From Bacteroidia bacterium (GTDB lineage Bacteria > Bacteroidota > Bacteroidia > Flavobacteriales_D > Parvicellaceae), in assembly GCA_030426105.1 (NCBI GenBank), contig JAUHZI010000004.1, forward strand, positions 1 to 64,000: a stretch of 64,000 nt of DNA, read 5' to 3'. Below are positions 40,456-50,597 of this stretch, one piece after another. A program made the translations under genes and the position numbers. Each line of letters starts with the position of its first letter. The first letter of the stretch is position 1. The notes beneath the pieces are model-generated. The model made no database searches. It was not told the DNA's origin and was given only the letters and a program-made list of their open reading frames with translations.

Positions 40456-42798
40456 TTAATTAGCCCTATTCAATTCTGTTTCGTTAATGTTATTGTGGTC
40501 GTATTGAATGGCTTTTAGTTTTCCGAAATTGTAACTAATAGTAAATCGAATAAAACGTGTGTCATCAATAGCAGTTCCATTAATAGTGTTGCCACTTAAG
40601 TTCAATTCAAACCGTTCTTTACTCGTTTGAAATACATCATTACAAAAGAGTTGTGCAAACCATTTGTTGTTTCCAAAAGCTTTTGAAATTCCAAAGCCTA
40701 ATTCACCAGCTGGGAGTAGCTTCCTTCTTCCATCAGAATATTGACTGGTATAACTGCCTAATAATTCAAAGTTGAACCATTTTTTTATAGGAAATTTAGT
40801 GTAGGAGTAGAAATAAAACTTGGGTGTAATTCCTACTTCACCAAAATAAAGATTGTTGTCTTCAAGTTGATTAAGACTAATATTGAGCATATTATATCCA
40901 GTAATTCCCTTTATATCTACTCCTTGCCCAATCTCTAAATAAAGTTGATCATAACGTTTAAGGTTTTCTACACGGATGGTATTATCAGTAGTAGAAGAAT
41001 CATCTTGAAAAATGATAAAGATTTTCGGAGATTTTTCATGATTCACTCCCAAATTAATGGTTGTTCCCCATTTTTTATTCGAAAATTGATGTTCTAGGTT
41101 GTATACATAACTTGGTCTGATTTCAGGATTTCCATGAACAGATGTAAAGGCATTTAAATAGTAAATATAAGGCGTAATTTCACTAAAATTTGGTCTGCTA
41201 ATTTTAGCATTGAACTTTTCTGTTAACGTCCACTTTTTTAATTGAGTCGTCCAATTGGCATTTGGAAAAAAGCCAATATAATTCGTGTCAATATAATTAA
41301 AGTTCTCTAGTGTTTTGTGTGCAATAGCAGTTGTGTGTTCCACTCGAGTTCCAATTTCATAATACCCTTTTTTCCAATTACTTTTCCAGTTAATATACCC
41401 CGCATTAATCTGCTCCTGATAGCGATATGAATTATCAATGTTATTGGCCAAAGAATCGTTACTCAATGTTTTTAAACGAACAGCATTATAAGAAACCGAA
41501 GTTGTGTGTTTAAGTCCTATTTTTAAGTTGGAGTTATTGGTGAATACTTTGGAATAATCCAATTGACCAATTTGTAACAAACTAAGGTTATCATTTTCTG
41601 CATTTGAGTTCGAAAGGGTTTGTGCTTGTCCCATATAAGCCGTTTCAGAAATTTTATCCACATAATCTTTAGAAACTGCGCTATACGTAGCTCCAAGAAA
41701 TAGGCGACTTCCTAGAGAGTCAATTTTCCATTGGTAATTCCCCGAAATAATATCTGTTGCCCAAAGACTTGTTCCTTTATTGAGTGCATCGATAGTCTTG
41801 GTTTGATTTTCAAAGTCTTGTTCAATGTCTGTATCAACATTTAACTCATAGAAACTACGGTTTCCATTATACTCCATTGAAAGCTCATGTTTTGGAGCGA
41901 GTTGGTATTTTATTCCCAGTAGAAAATTACTGACATGATTCAAAGTTACTTTTTCATTCAGTGTTGCATTTGCTTGATATGGAGTTGCAATATTAGGAAC
42001 AATTAAACTATCGATTCTAATAGAGCCAGAAGCGCCAAAATTTATATTTCCAGAAGTTTTAACACTCAACTTATTTTGATGCCAATTTAAGCTAAAATCG
42101 AAGTAACCCAATTGATAAAAAGCTTTGGTGTAATGACTTAAGACCTTCCCTTGAAACCCTTCTAGTCCCAAATCTTTTAGGTGAACTAAAATTACAGCTT
42201 TTCCAGAAGCATCGTAACTAGCATCAGGGTTTTTGATGATTTCTATAGACTCAATTTGCGATACAGGGATGGCGTTTAAGGCCTCAGTAGTGCTCAGTTT
42301 ATTATCAATATAGACCAAAGCTTCACCTCTACCAATTACAGAGATGTTGGCTCCTGAAATGCTGACTCCAGGAGATTTGGATAGAATTTCGTTTACAGAA
42401 CCCGTACTTTGAAAAATTGAATTGGCAACATTGATTGTAGTAACCCCATCCTGTTGTTCGAAAGCTAATTTCTTTCCTGTTACGGTTATTTCATCGATTG
42501 TTAATGCTTGAAGTTGAATTGTTTTTAAATCTGTACTTTGGGTAATGGAAAGCAATTTTTCTTCAAACCCCACACTGGTAATTTTTAACAGAAATGGACT
42601 GACAGTTGTTTTAATTTCAAAAACTCCATCAGTAACAAACTCGCCTTGAATTAAGGAAGAATCTTGAGTAGAAAGAATCAATACATTTGAAAAGGGAATA
42701 GGAACCAGTTGTTCATCAACAATTTTTCCCGTAATCACTGTTTGTGAAAAGGAAGTTAAAGCTAAGCTTATAGTCGTGATGAGAAAAAGATATCGCAT
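40456..42798 (-). CDS. TonB-dependent receptor-like outer membrane beta-barrel protein with carboxypeptidase-regulatory-like domain
   Basis: ITGKIVDEQLVPIPFSNVLIL; plug-like SVNEILSKSPGVSISGANISVIGRGEALVYIDNK. Confidence 0.9.
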   Translation of the reverse strand: MRYLFLITTISLALTSFSQTVITGKIVDEQLVPIPFSNVLILSTQDSSLIQGEFVTDGVFEIKTTVSPFLLKITSVGFEEKLLSITQSTDLKTIQLQALTIDEITVTGKKLAFEQQDGVTTINVANSIFQSTGSVNEILSKSPGVSISGANISVIGRGEALVYIDNKLSTTEALNAIPVSQIESIEIIKNPDASYDASGKAVILVHLKDLGLEGFQGKVLSHYTKAFYQLGYFDFSLNWHQNKLSVKTSGNINFGASGSIRIDSLIVPNIATPYQANATLNEKVTLNHVSNFLLGIKYQLAPKHELSMEYNGNRSFYELNVDTDIEQDFENQTKTIDALNKGTSLWATDIISGNYQWKIDSLGSRLFLGATYSAVSKDYVDKISETAYMGQAQTLSNSNAENDNLSLLQIGQLDYSKVFTNNSNLKIGLKHTTSVSYNAVRLKTLSNDSLANNIDNSYRYQEQINAGYINWKSNWKKGYYEIGTRVEHTTAIAHKTLENFNYIDTNYIGFFPNANWTTQLKKWTLTEKFNAKISRPNFSEITPYIYYLNAFTSVHGNPEIRPSYVYNLEHQFSNKKWGTTINLGVNHEKSPKIFIIFQDDSSTTDNTIRVENLKRYDQLYLEIGQGVDIKGITGYNMLNISLNQLEDNNLYFGEVGITPKFYFYSYTKFPIKKWFNFELLGSYTSQYSDGRRKLLPAGELGFGISKAFGNNKWFAQLFCNDVFQTSKERFELNLSGNTINGTAIDDTRFIRFTISYNFGKLKAIQYDHNNINETELNRAN

Positions 42799-42948
42799 AG
42801 ATTTAGTTTAAAAACGTTATCCAAAGTACAGGAATATTATTGGCTTATTTTTAGGGTTTTCACTGAAGTAAAGATCAAATTTCCGAATGGTTGTTTTCAG
42901 TTTTCTAATGGTCAAACTTCCATTACTTATTTCCTTATATTTGTGTAG

Positions 42949-43701
42949 ATGAAGGTTGTTATTATAGAAGATCAAATACAGCTTAGAAAAAGTTTGATAC
43001 ACCAGATTGTTGAGGCTGATTTAGGGTTTCAGGTTGTTGGCGAGGCCGATAGTGTAAGCAAAGGAATAGGGGTAATCATTCAAAAACAACCCGACATCGT
43101 CTTTTTTGATATTGAAATTATTGAAGGCTCTAGTTTTCAAATATTGGATGCCTTACCAAAAATTAACTTTAAAACAGTATTCGCAACAGCTCATGGACAT
43201 TTTGCGATTAAAGCCATTAAATACAGTGCTTTCGATTTTCTATTAAAGCCATTTAGGAATGAAGAGTTAATCGAAACACTTCAAAAATTGAAAAAGGAGT
43301 TTGGGCAAAAAGAAAACTATGACGAAAAGTTTCAATTGCTTTTTAATGAACTCAAAGGGAAAGAGAATAAAAAGATTGCGATTAGTTCATTAGATGAAAT
43401 CAAATACGTATTGGTTAATGATATCATTAGAATAGAAGCTGATCGCAGTTATTGTGAGATTTTTCTAGCAGATGGAACCAAGATGACCAGTTCTAAAAGT
43501 ATGAAACATTATGAGTTGTTATTACCGTCTACTAATTTTATCAAAGTGCATCGCTCACACATCATTAATATGAATTATGTAGATGCAATTATTAAATCTA
43601 ATGGTGGTTTTGTGAAGTTAAAAAACCAAGATGAAATTCCTCTTTCTAGGAGGAAAAAGGAAGAGTTTTTAACGATTCTAGAACAAAAAATAATGGAGTA
43701 G
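42949..43701 (+). CDS. LytTR family response regulator
   Basis: Receiver MKVVIIEDQIQLRKSL...; LytTR DIIRIEADRSYCEIFLADG...FIKVHRSHIINMNYV. Confidence 0.95.
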   Translation: MKVVIIEDQIQLRKSLIHQIVEADLGFQVVGEADSVSKGIGVIIQKQPDIVFFDIEIIEGSSFQILDALPKINFKTVFATAHGHFAIKAIKYSAFDFLLKPFRNEELIETLQKLKKEFGQKENYDEKFQLLFNELKGKENKKIAISSLDEIKYVLVNDIIRIEADRSYCEIFLADGTKMTSSKSMKHYELLLPSTNFIKVHRSHIINMNYVDAIIKSNGGFVKLKNQDEIPLSRRKKEEFLTILEQKIME

Positions 43702-45660
43702 ATGAGTAGTGGGTTAAAAATAGTCTTACTTGTTGTATTGGTCTTTAATTCATTGAGATCTCATGCTATTTATGGAATAGGAGAAATCTTGTTTGCAAAA
43801 GGTAGAGAGTACGTGGAACAAGGGAATATTGACTCGGCCGAATATTATTTTAAACAGGCAGTTACTGCTGCGGAAGCGTTACACGACTCTGTTCAAGGCC
43901 CTACCAAAGCCAAGTACAGTATTGGAATTGTTTATCATAATGCATTCTATTATGATAAAGCACTTGGTTATTTGCTGGCAGCAGCAAAAGAGTTGGAAGA
44001 TAGCTCCTCCATTTTAAAAGCAGACATCTATAATCAAATAGGAGTATTGTATTATGACGTTCAAAAGTTTGTGCCAGCATTGGAATATTTGATGGAAGCT
44101 TTTAAGATTTCTACGGCAATTAATGATCAAGAAAGTATTGCACTGATCAACAATAATCTAGGGCTAATCTTTATGGAAACAAAAGATTATGAGAGTGCAC
44201 GAACTTATTTTAAAACGAGTATTCGAATAGCAGAAGAGAACCATTACCTCAAATCTTTATCTTTAATCAATATAGGATTATCAGAATATTACGAGAAACG
44301 ATACGATACTGCTTTGTATTATTTAAACGAAGCTGAGAGAGAAATGCGAATTAGTGGTGACTTGCATTATATCCCAAGTGTTTATTTGAATAAAGGGTTG
44401 TGCTATTTGGATGTGGGAAAGGTGCAGGAAGCTAAACCTTTATTTGAAAAAGCCTTAGCTGAATTTAAGCAGAACAAAAATAAGGAGCTTGAATATTTAT
44501 GTAAAGTTAATTTGTATAATATCGCTTTTTTAATGGGGGATTACACTACCGCCAATCAACATAAAACGGAGTTTTTAGCCTTTGAAGATTCGATTCAAGA
44601 CATCGCTATAAAAGTTGATTTTTATACTTATGCTGCTCAAAATAGTCTAATAAAAGGGGATTCTATTGCAGCCTTACATTATAATGTAAAACTAGTGGAG
44701 TTTGGAAAGGTTATTTTGGAAGGTTTAGAAAATAAGGGGTTGACCGATTTAAAATCAGATGCTTCTTACCTTAAAGTATCATCAGATGTAGCGTTGTTAG
44801 CATCAGAAAACGAATCCATTCAAAAAGAAAAAAGTGCTGTAGAAGAAATCAATGATAAATTAAAAAGTAGCAACCGTTTAATTAGTGTATTGTCCATAGT
44901 GACTTTATTGTTGGCTGGGAGTTTTATTTTTTATTTGGTACAATCCAACAAAAAAAAGAAAGCCAAGAACAAACAATTAGAAAATCAACGTGCTGAACTC
45001 GCTCAAAAAAATGAACAAATATTAAATTCATTTGAATATGCCAATGGAATGGAAAAACTCCTTCTGCAACAAATGAACCCTCACTTTTTGTTTAATGCTT
45101 TAACCACAGTAGAAGCAAGTATTGCTGTTGGTGAGATTGATTTTGCAAAAGAATACATTGCGTTGTTTTCGGCTTTGTTAAGAAAAACCTTAAACCATTC
45201 TCGTCAGGATGTGATTAGTTTGCCTGATGAGCTGGAGTTTTTGGAATCCTATATCCAATTGAACAGTATCAAACAAGGAGAAAATTTTTCTTATCAATTA
45301 ATTTACGACGAAGACCATGTGGAAGATTTTGTTCGAACTCCTCCGATGTTAGTCCAGCCTTTTGTCGAAAATGCGTTAATTCATGGCTTATATCATAAAA
45401 CCAATGGTCCTAAAGTGTTAAAGATAGAGGTTTGCCCTAAAGACAATTACATTTTATGGATGATCACCGATAATGGAGTAGGGCGGGCCAATTCTAAAGA
45501 AATAGGAAAAACCCACCAAGGTATTTCCCACGGAATTCAAATCACCAAAGACCGAATTAAATGGATGAAAAACATCTACGGAAATAATTTCTCAGTAGAA
45601 TATACCGATCTAGAAGAAGGAACTAAAGTAGAGTTGAAAACTCCGATTGTGGAAGGGTGA
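43702..45660 (+). CDS. TPR-containing sensor histidine kinase (LytS-like His_kinase)
   Basis: TPR repeats; QMNPHFLFNALTTVEA; VQPFVENALIHGLYHK. Confidence 0.95.
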   Translation: MSSGLKIVLLVVLVFNSLRSHAIYGIGEILFAKGREYVEQGNIDSAEYYFKQAVTAAEALHDSVQGPTKAKYSIGIVYHNAFYYDKALGYLLAAAKELEDSSSILKADIYNQIGVLYYDVQKFVPALEYLMEAFKISTAINDQESIALINNNLGLIFMETKDYESARTYFKTSIRIAEENHYLKSLSLINIGLSEYYEKRYDTALYYLNEAEREMRISGDLHYIPSVYLNKGLCYLDVGKVQEAKPLFEKALAEFKQNKNKELEYLCKVNLYNIAFLMGDYTTANQHKTEFLAFEDSIQDIAIKVDFYTYAAQNSLIKGDSIAALHYNVKLVEFGKVILEGLENKGLTDLKSDASYLKVSSDVALLASENESIQKEKSAVEEINDKLKSSNRLISVLSIVTLLLAGSFIFYLVQSNKKKKAKNKQLENQRAELAQKNEQILNSFEYANGMEKLLLQQMNPHFLFNALTTVEASIAVGEIDFAKEYIALFSALLRKTLNHSRQDVISLPDELEFLESYIQLNSIKQGENFSYQLIYDEDHVEDFVRTPPMLVQPFVENALIHGLYHKTNGPKVLKIEVCPKDNYILWMITDNGVGRANSKEIGKTHQGISHGIQITKDRIKWMKNIYGNNFSVEYTDLEEGTKVELKTPIVEG

Positions 45661-45680
45661 GGTTATTTAATATGATAAAT

Positions 45681-48122
45681 TCACTCAAAAACCTTTTGAT
45701 AACTAGAAACTACATCAAAAAAGTAAACCACTTTCAATGTGATTCTATTGAATTGATCTTCGGTTAAAACAGTTCCTACGTTGCTAAAATAAGAGGGGTC
45801 GATGGTTGGCGTATCTCTTTGGAGGGAATTTTTATAAACTAAATTAAGAAAGCTCCCTGGGGCAAATTGCCATGCAAAGATTAAGTCGGTGTTAAAGGCG
45901 TTAAAATTAAAGTTCGCATTTCCATCAAAATAATCATCTTTAACGATATAGCCAGCTTCGTCTAAGTCGCCATAGTAATCGTATAGCCCATAAGACCAAT
46001 AATGTCGTATTCTTAGGGTTAAAGAAAGGTTGTTTTTAAATAAATATTTCCCTTGTAGAATATTGGTGAACGTGCGAACATCTCTTACCCCATATTTAGG
46101 AATCCCATCAAAATAACCTGCAAAACCAACGTCGTTTGAATTACTAACCCAAATGGAAGAGGGGGTAACTGTTAGTTTATCGTTGATACGAATAATTGGA
46201 GAAATGTCGAGTTTAAAATATTGATTTTGAATATAATCTGTGAAATACCCTTTTCCATAAACGATTTCTCCGTCTAGGGCAAACTGTTTCCTATAATCTG
46301 ATGAGATACCTATACCGTTGTAATAATATTCAGGGTCAATAAAATTTTGTCCAGCAACTCTTGATTCAAATAAATCAATTCCGTCTCCAACTTGAGCGTT
46401 CATAAATAGATAGAAAGAGTGAAACTGAGGAGTAGTCAAAAAGAAACTTCCATAGTATCTATTTTTAAGAATTTCTCCAGTCGTATAATTCTGGTCTAAG
46501 CTCCATGTGAAACTATTATAGGAACTATTTAGCTTCCAAAAGGGGTTATACTTATTGTATTGTAGATTGAGGGAATGAGTACGAATATTCGTTGTAAAAT
46601 TCACGCCTAAATCATTGGGGTTAAAAGTACTACTCTTACTTTCAGAGGAAAGTCCATATTTAAAGTTTCCACTAATTTTATTCAAGCTTGCAGCATAGCT
46701 AAGCCCATCACTAGCATTTGATTTTAAAATAGATGAACCAAGATCATGGTCTCTTTGAGAAACTTTAACATTTCCTGAAGCCGAATATTTAGCGTTTTTT
46801 GAAACAAGTTCACCTCCTAGTGAAGTAACATTGGCATCAATAAAATTTCCTTGTCTTGTGGTATTTAAGTTAATTAAATAGATGGAGCTGTTGTTCTTTA
46901 AATTTTGATCTAGGGAGATGATGTTATAGTTTACCAAAGGTTCTGTGGTTACAGTTCTTGTTTCACCAGTTTCGGTATTTTCAATGCTAGCATTTGTTTC
47001 TCCAGTGATGGCGTTCATGACTCCAATTCCCAACCCGTTTTTGTTTCTACCAGATATTTTGGCAACATTAAGTAAGTTTGTTTTGTTAGGGTTCTCAAGT
47101 ACAATTTCGTTAGAATCAAGGTTGTTATATGCATTGGAAAACCCACTTGGAAAACCGCCAATTCTTCGGGAGTAAAAAAGATCTGATTTATTAAAGAGGT
47201 CAATTCCTTCTTGGAAAAAAGGGCGTTGTTCTTCAAAAACCACTTCAAAAGCTCCTAGGTTTTTGACAATATTATCCGATCGAACTTGTGAAAAATCAGG
47301 CAATAAAGTCATATCAAGGGTGAAGCTTTCGTTTAATCCCAATTTTAAATCAGCACCAGCGCCATAGCCAATGGAAGATTTGTCTTTTGAAAAAGCGGTA
47401 AAAGAAGAGACATAAGGCGATAAAGATAAGCGTAAAGGATCATCAATGTTGGAGAGTCCTTTTAAGTCTCCCCAGTAATTGATAGGAGTTTCGATATTTT
47501 TAGGAACCAATGACCATTGTAGGCTTGTTCGGGTTCTTCTGATTCCTCTTTCAAAATTAATTTTCCATTTTTGTTGTTCATCTTTTGGAAAACGGATTGC
47601 AAAATAGGGAATTCTCATTTCCACAATCCAGCCGTTATCTACAATTTGAACAGCACTTTCCCAAACAGCGTTAAACGAGGCATCCGAAAAACGACTATCG
47701 GATTGTACCCCAGATGCAGAAACACTAAAAACAAAAGCATCTAGTTTTTGATGATAAGGGTCAAATAAAACGGTAAATAAATCAGCGTTGAGGTTGTCAT
47801 CTCTTTCTCCCAATTGTGTTAAAATACTATCAGGATGAGTATCAAAACAATAGCCTAGAACATAGAGGTTATTGTTGTCATAAGTCATCCGAACCTCCGT
47901 TTTAAATTTAGGAGGGTTTCCCTCAGTAGGATTTCTTTCCAGAAAATCAGTGGCAATAGCAGCGTTTAACCAACTGGTTTCATTCATTTGGCCATCGATT
48001 TCAATTTTTTCTTCAGTCCTAGAAATAGCTATAGATTTCACTTGAGCCGCTATCAATGGAATAGCGCCAAAAGTCAAAATAAAAGCCAAAAATAGTGAGG
48101 TTCTCATAAATTCAAGGAACAA
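45681..48122 (-). CDS. DUF5916/CBM9-like outer membrane protein
   Basis: CBM9-like N-terminus IEIDGQMNETSWLNAAIATDFLERNPTEGNPP; beta-barrel-like C-terminus. Confidence 0.85.
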   Translation of the reverse strand: MFLEFMRTSLFLAFILTFGAIPLIAAQVKSIAISRTEEKIEIDGQMNETSWLNAAIATDFLERNPTEGNPPKFKTEVRMTYDNNNLYVLGYCFDTHPDSILTQLGERDDNLNADLFTVLFDPYHQKLDAFVFSVSASGVQSDSRFSDASFNAVWESAVQIVDNGWIVEMRIPYFAIRFPKDEQQKWKINFERGIRRTRTSLQWSLVPKNIETPINYWGDLKGLSNIDDPLRLSLSPYVSSFTAFSKDKSSIGYGAGADLKLGLNESFTLDMTLLPDFSQVRSDNIVKNLGAFEVVFEEQRPFFQEGIDLFNKSDLFYSRRIGGFPSGFSNAYNNLDSNEIVLENPNKTNLLNVAKISGRNKNGLGIGVMNAITGETNASIENTETGETRTVTTEPLVNYNIISLDQNLKNNSSIYLINLNTTRQGNFIDANVTSLGGELVSKNAKYSASGNVKVSQRDHDLGSSILKSNASDGLSYAASLNKISGNFKYGLSSESKSSTFNPNDLGVNFTTNIRTHSLNLQYNKYNPFWKLNSSYNSFTWSLDQNYTTGEILKNRYYGSFFLTTPQFHSFYLFMNAQVGDGIDLFESRVAGQNFIDPEYYYNGIGISSDYRKQFALDGEIVYGKGYFTDYIQNQYFKLDISPIIRINDKLTVTPSSIWVSNSNDVGFAGYFDGIPKYGVRDVRTFTNILQGKYLFKNNLSLTLRIRHYWSYGLYDYYGDLDEAGYIVKDDYFDGNANFNFNAFNTDLIFAWQFAPGSFLNLVYKNSLQRDTPTIDPSYFSNVGTVLTEDQFNRITLKVVYFFDVVSSYQKVFE

Positions 48123-48247
48123 AATAACTCAAAATCTCTTGAATAGCCATGAGTTTTTTAAGGATAAATGATTTGACTTTCAGAATGTTCTCAGTAAATT
48201 ATTTTCCGCAAATTTGCGGAGAATACTGTCATTTTTCACCGCAAAAG

Positions 48248-49203
48248 TTATGTGTACTGGTATTTAGTTAAGCGTTTATCTCCAGTTTTAGTTAAAATAC
48301 CTCGCTCAACTGCCCATTTTAGGTCTCTGCTTGCCGTAGCTTGGCTTATTTCTTTAAAGTTCTGTAAATAATCTTTTCGACTAAATTCGTTAGTGCCTAT
48401 AATATCCTTAAATAAATCAATACGATCTTCTGTTGTTAGCGTTCTGTTTTGAGTTTTGAGGAGGTTTTCTAAAGATTGGAGTATTATATCTAACATAAAC
48501 TCTATAAATGGTGTAGAACTACCCATTTTATCCGATTGCCCTAATGCATGATAGTACTTGGTTTGGTTTTCTTTGATAAGGCTTTCGATAGGAAGATATT
48601 CAAATACGGGGTATTGTTGCATTAATATAAGCATTTGCCATAATCTTCCCATTCTACCGTTTCCGTCTATAAATGGATGGATAAATTCAAACTCGTAATG
48701 AAACACACAACTTTTAATTAGTATAACGTCCTCATCTTTTTTAGATAGGTAAATAAGTCGTTCATTAGGCCTTTTACCATACTCCCACTTGGAGCAATGT
48801 GTTCTACTTTAGAACCTTTTACAATCCCTACATTTTTGGTACGGAGCTTTCCTGCTGTCTTTATTAGCCCTTCCATTAAAACCCCGTGAGCCTTTTCCAA
48901 ATCTTTTATTTTGTTAGGGTTTAGACTATTAATTTGTTCATAGACCTTAATTGCATTTTGCACCTCTAGGATATCTTTTTTTGGTGCTAATATTCGCTTG
49001 TTTTCTAATAATGCGGTTATTTGTCCCTCAGTAAGTGTATTTCCCTCTATTTCTAAAGAAGATTGTATCGTTTTTATACGGTTCTTTTTTCGTAACTCTG
49101 TTGGAGGTTTATATAAATGCGTAGCGTTTATTTCTCCCAATTTCTCGGAAATGGAAACAACTAATTTTAGTATTTTATCTGTTATTTGATATGGTGGTTT
49201 CAA
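48248..49203 (-). CDS. Fic family protein split in two frames (48718-49203 and 48248-48706); pseudogene or -1 frameshifted gene
   Basis: Near-identical to the intact Fic at 49543-50499; HPFIDGNGRMGR in the second frame; junction at A AAA AAG. Confidence 0.85.
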
Positions 49204-49205
49204 AA

Positions 49206-49230
49206 CTTGATAGTATCATTTGATAGTATC
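49206..49230. promoter_or_regulatory. Tandem palindromic operator-like repeats upstream of Fic copy 1
   Basis: TTGATAGTATCAtTTGATAGTATCAA. Confidence 0.6.
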
Positions 49231-49427
49231 AAAGGTAATCAAAAATTAAAAAGGCACCATTTTGGATTGCTTTTTATTGCTAATTTAAGATAGCCTAGGG
49301 TTAACTTTTTGGTTTGAAAGTATAAAATAGGAGTTACTTCCCAATACAAAATATTACTTTCCTTTATTTATAGTAGTTTAATAATAAAAAGGTACAAATA
49401 GGGTACAAAAAGCAACAAATTAACACA

Positions 49428-49464
49428 AAACAAGCCTATATCATATCTAAGTTTAGGCTTGTTT
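49428..49464 (-). terminator. Terminator-like hairpin near the distal end of the element
   Basis: AAACAAGCCTA...TAGGCTTGTTT, 11-bp arms. Confidence 0.65.
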
Positions 49465-49542
49465 CTCTACTATCAAATTTATTAATTTTATACATTAATC
49501 TCCGTAAATTTGCGGAGATTAAAATGGTTATTCTCCGCATAA

Positions 49543-50499
49543 TTATTTGTATAGGTATTTTGTTAATCGTTTATCTCCTGTTTTTGTTAAAATATTTTGT
49601 TCTACTGCCCATTTTAAATCTCGGCTTGCAGTGGCTTGGCTTATCTCTTTAAAATTTTGTAAGTAGTCTTTTCGGCTAAATTCATTTGAGCCTATAATAT
49701 CCTTGTATAACTCAATACGAGTTTCTGTTGTTAGTGTCCTATTTTGTATTTTGAGGAGGTTTTCTAAGGATTGTAGTATTATACCTAACATAAACTCAAT
49801 AAAAGGTGTAGAACTCCCTAATTTATCCGACTGGCTTAATACCTTGTAATATTCGGCTTGATTTTCCTTTATTAGGCTCTCAATAGGTAAATACTCAAAT
49901 ACTGGGTATTGTTGCATTAGAATAAGAGTCTGCCACAAACGCCCCATTCTACCGTTTCCGTCAATAAATGGGTGGATAAATTCAAACTCGTAATGAAATA
50001 CACAACTTTTGATTAGTATTAAGTCCTCATCACTCTTTAGATAAGTAAATAGGTCGCTCATTAGTCCCTTTACCATATTACCACTCGGAGCAATGTGTTC
50101 TACTTTTGAACCTTTAACTATACCTACATTTTTGGTTCGGAGTTTCCCTGCTGTATCAATTAGCCCACTCATTAAAATACCGTGTGCTTTTTCAAGGTCT
50201 TTTAATCTGTTAGGATTAAGTGTATGTAATTCCTCATATACTTTAATAGCATTTTGCACCTCAACAATATCTTTTTTGGGTGCTAATACTCGTTTGTTTT
50301 CTAAAAGTGCTGTTATTTGTTCCTCTGTAAGTGTATTACCCTCTATTTCTAAAGAGGACTGTATGGTTTTTATACGGTTCTTTTTTCGTAACTCTGTTGG
50401 AGGTTTGTATAAATGGGTAGCGTTTACCTCTCCCAATTTCTCGGAAATGGAAACAACTAATTTTAGTATTTTATCTGTTATTTGGTAAGGTGGTTTCAT
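49543..50499 (-). CDS. Fic family protein (intact), N-terminal Fic_N-like and C-terminal HTH-like
   Basis: HPFIDGNGRMGRLWQTLILMQ Fic motif. Confidence 0.93.
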   Translation of the reverse strand: MKPPYQITDKILKLVVSISEKLGEVNATHLYKPPTELRKKNRIKTIQSSLEIEGNTLTEEQITALLENKRVLAPKKDIVEVQNAIKVYEELHTLNPNRLKDLEKAHGILMSGLIDTAGKLRTKNVGIVKGSKVEHIAPSGNMVKGLMSDLFTYLKSDEDLILIKSCVFHYEFEFIHPFIDGNGRMGRLWQTLILMQQYPVFEYLPIESLIKENQAEYYKVLSQSDKLGSSTPFIEFMLGIILQSLENLLKIQNRTLTTETRIELYKDIIGSNEFSRKDYLQNFKEISQATASRDLKWAVEQNILTKTGDKRLTKYLYK

Positions 50500-50560
50500 C
50501 CGCTATTCTATAATTTTATAATACTGTCGGATGTAATCTCGTAAACTCGATTTCAAAATA

Positions 50561-50583
50561 CGATAGTATCATTTGATAGTATC
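50561..50583. promoter_or_regulatory. Tandem operator-like repeats upstream of Fic copy 2
   Basis: GATAGTATCATTTGATAGTATCA, same arrangement as copy 1. Confidence 0.6.
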
Positions 50584-50597
50584 ACAAAGATATGAGT

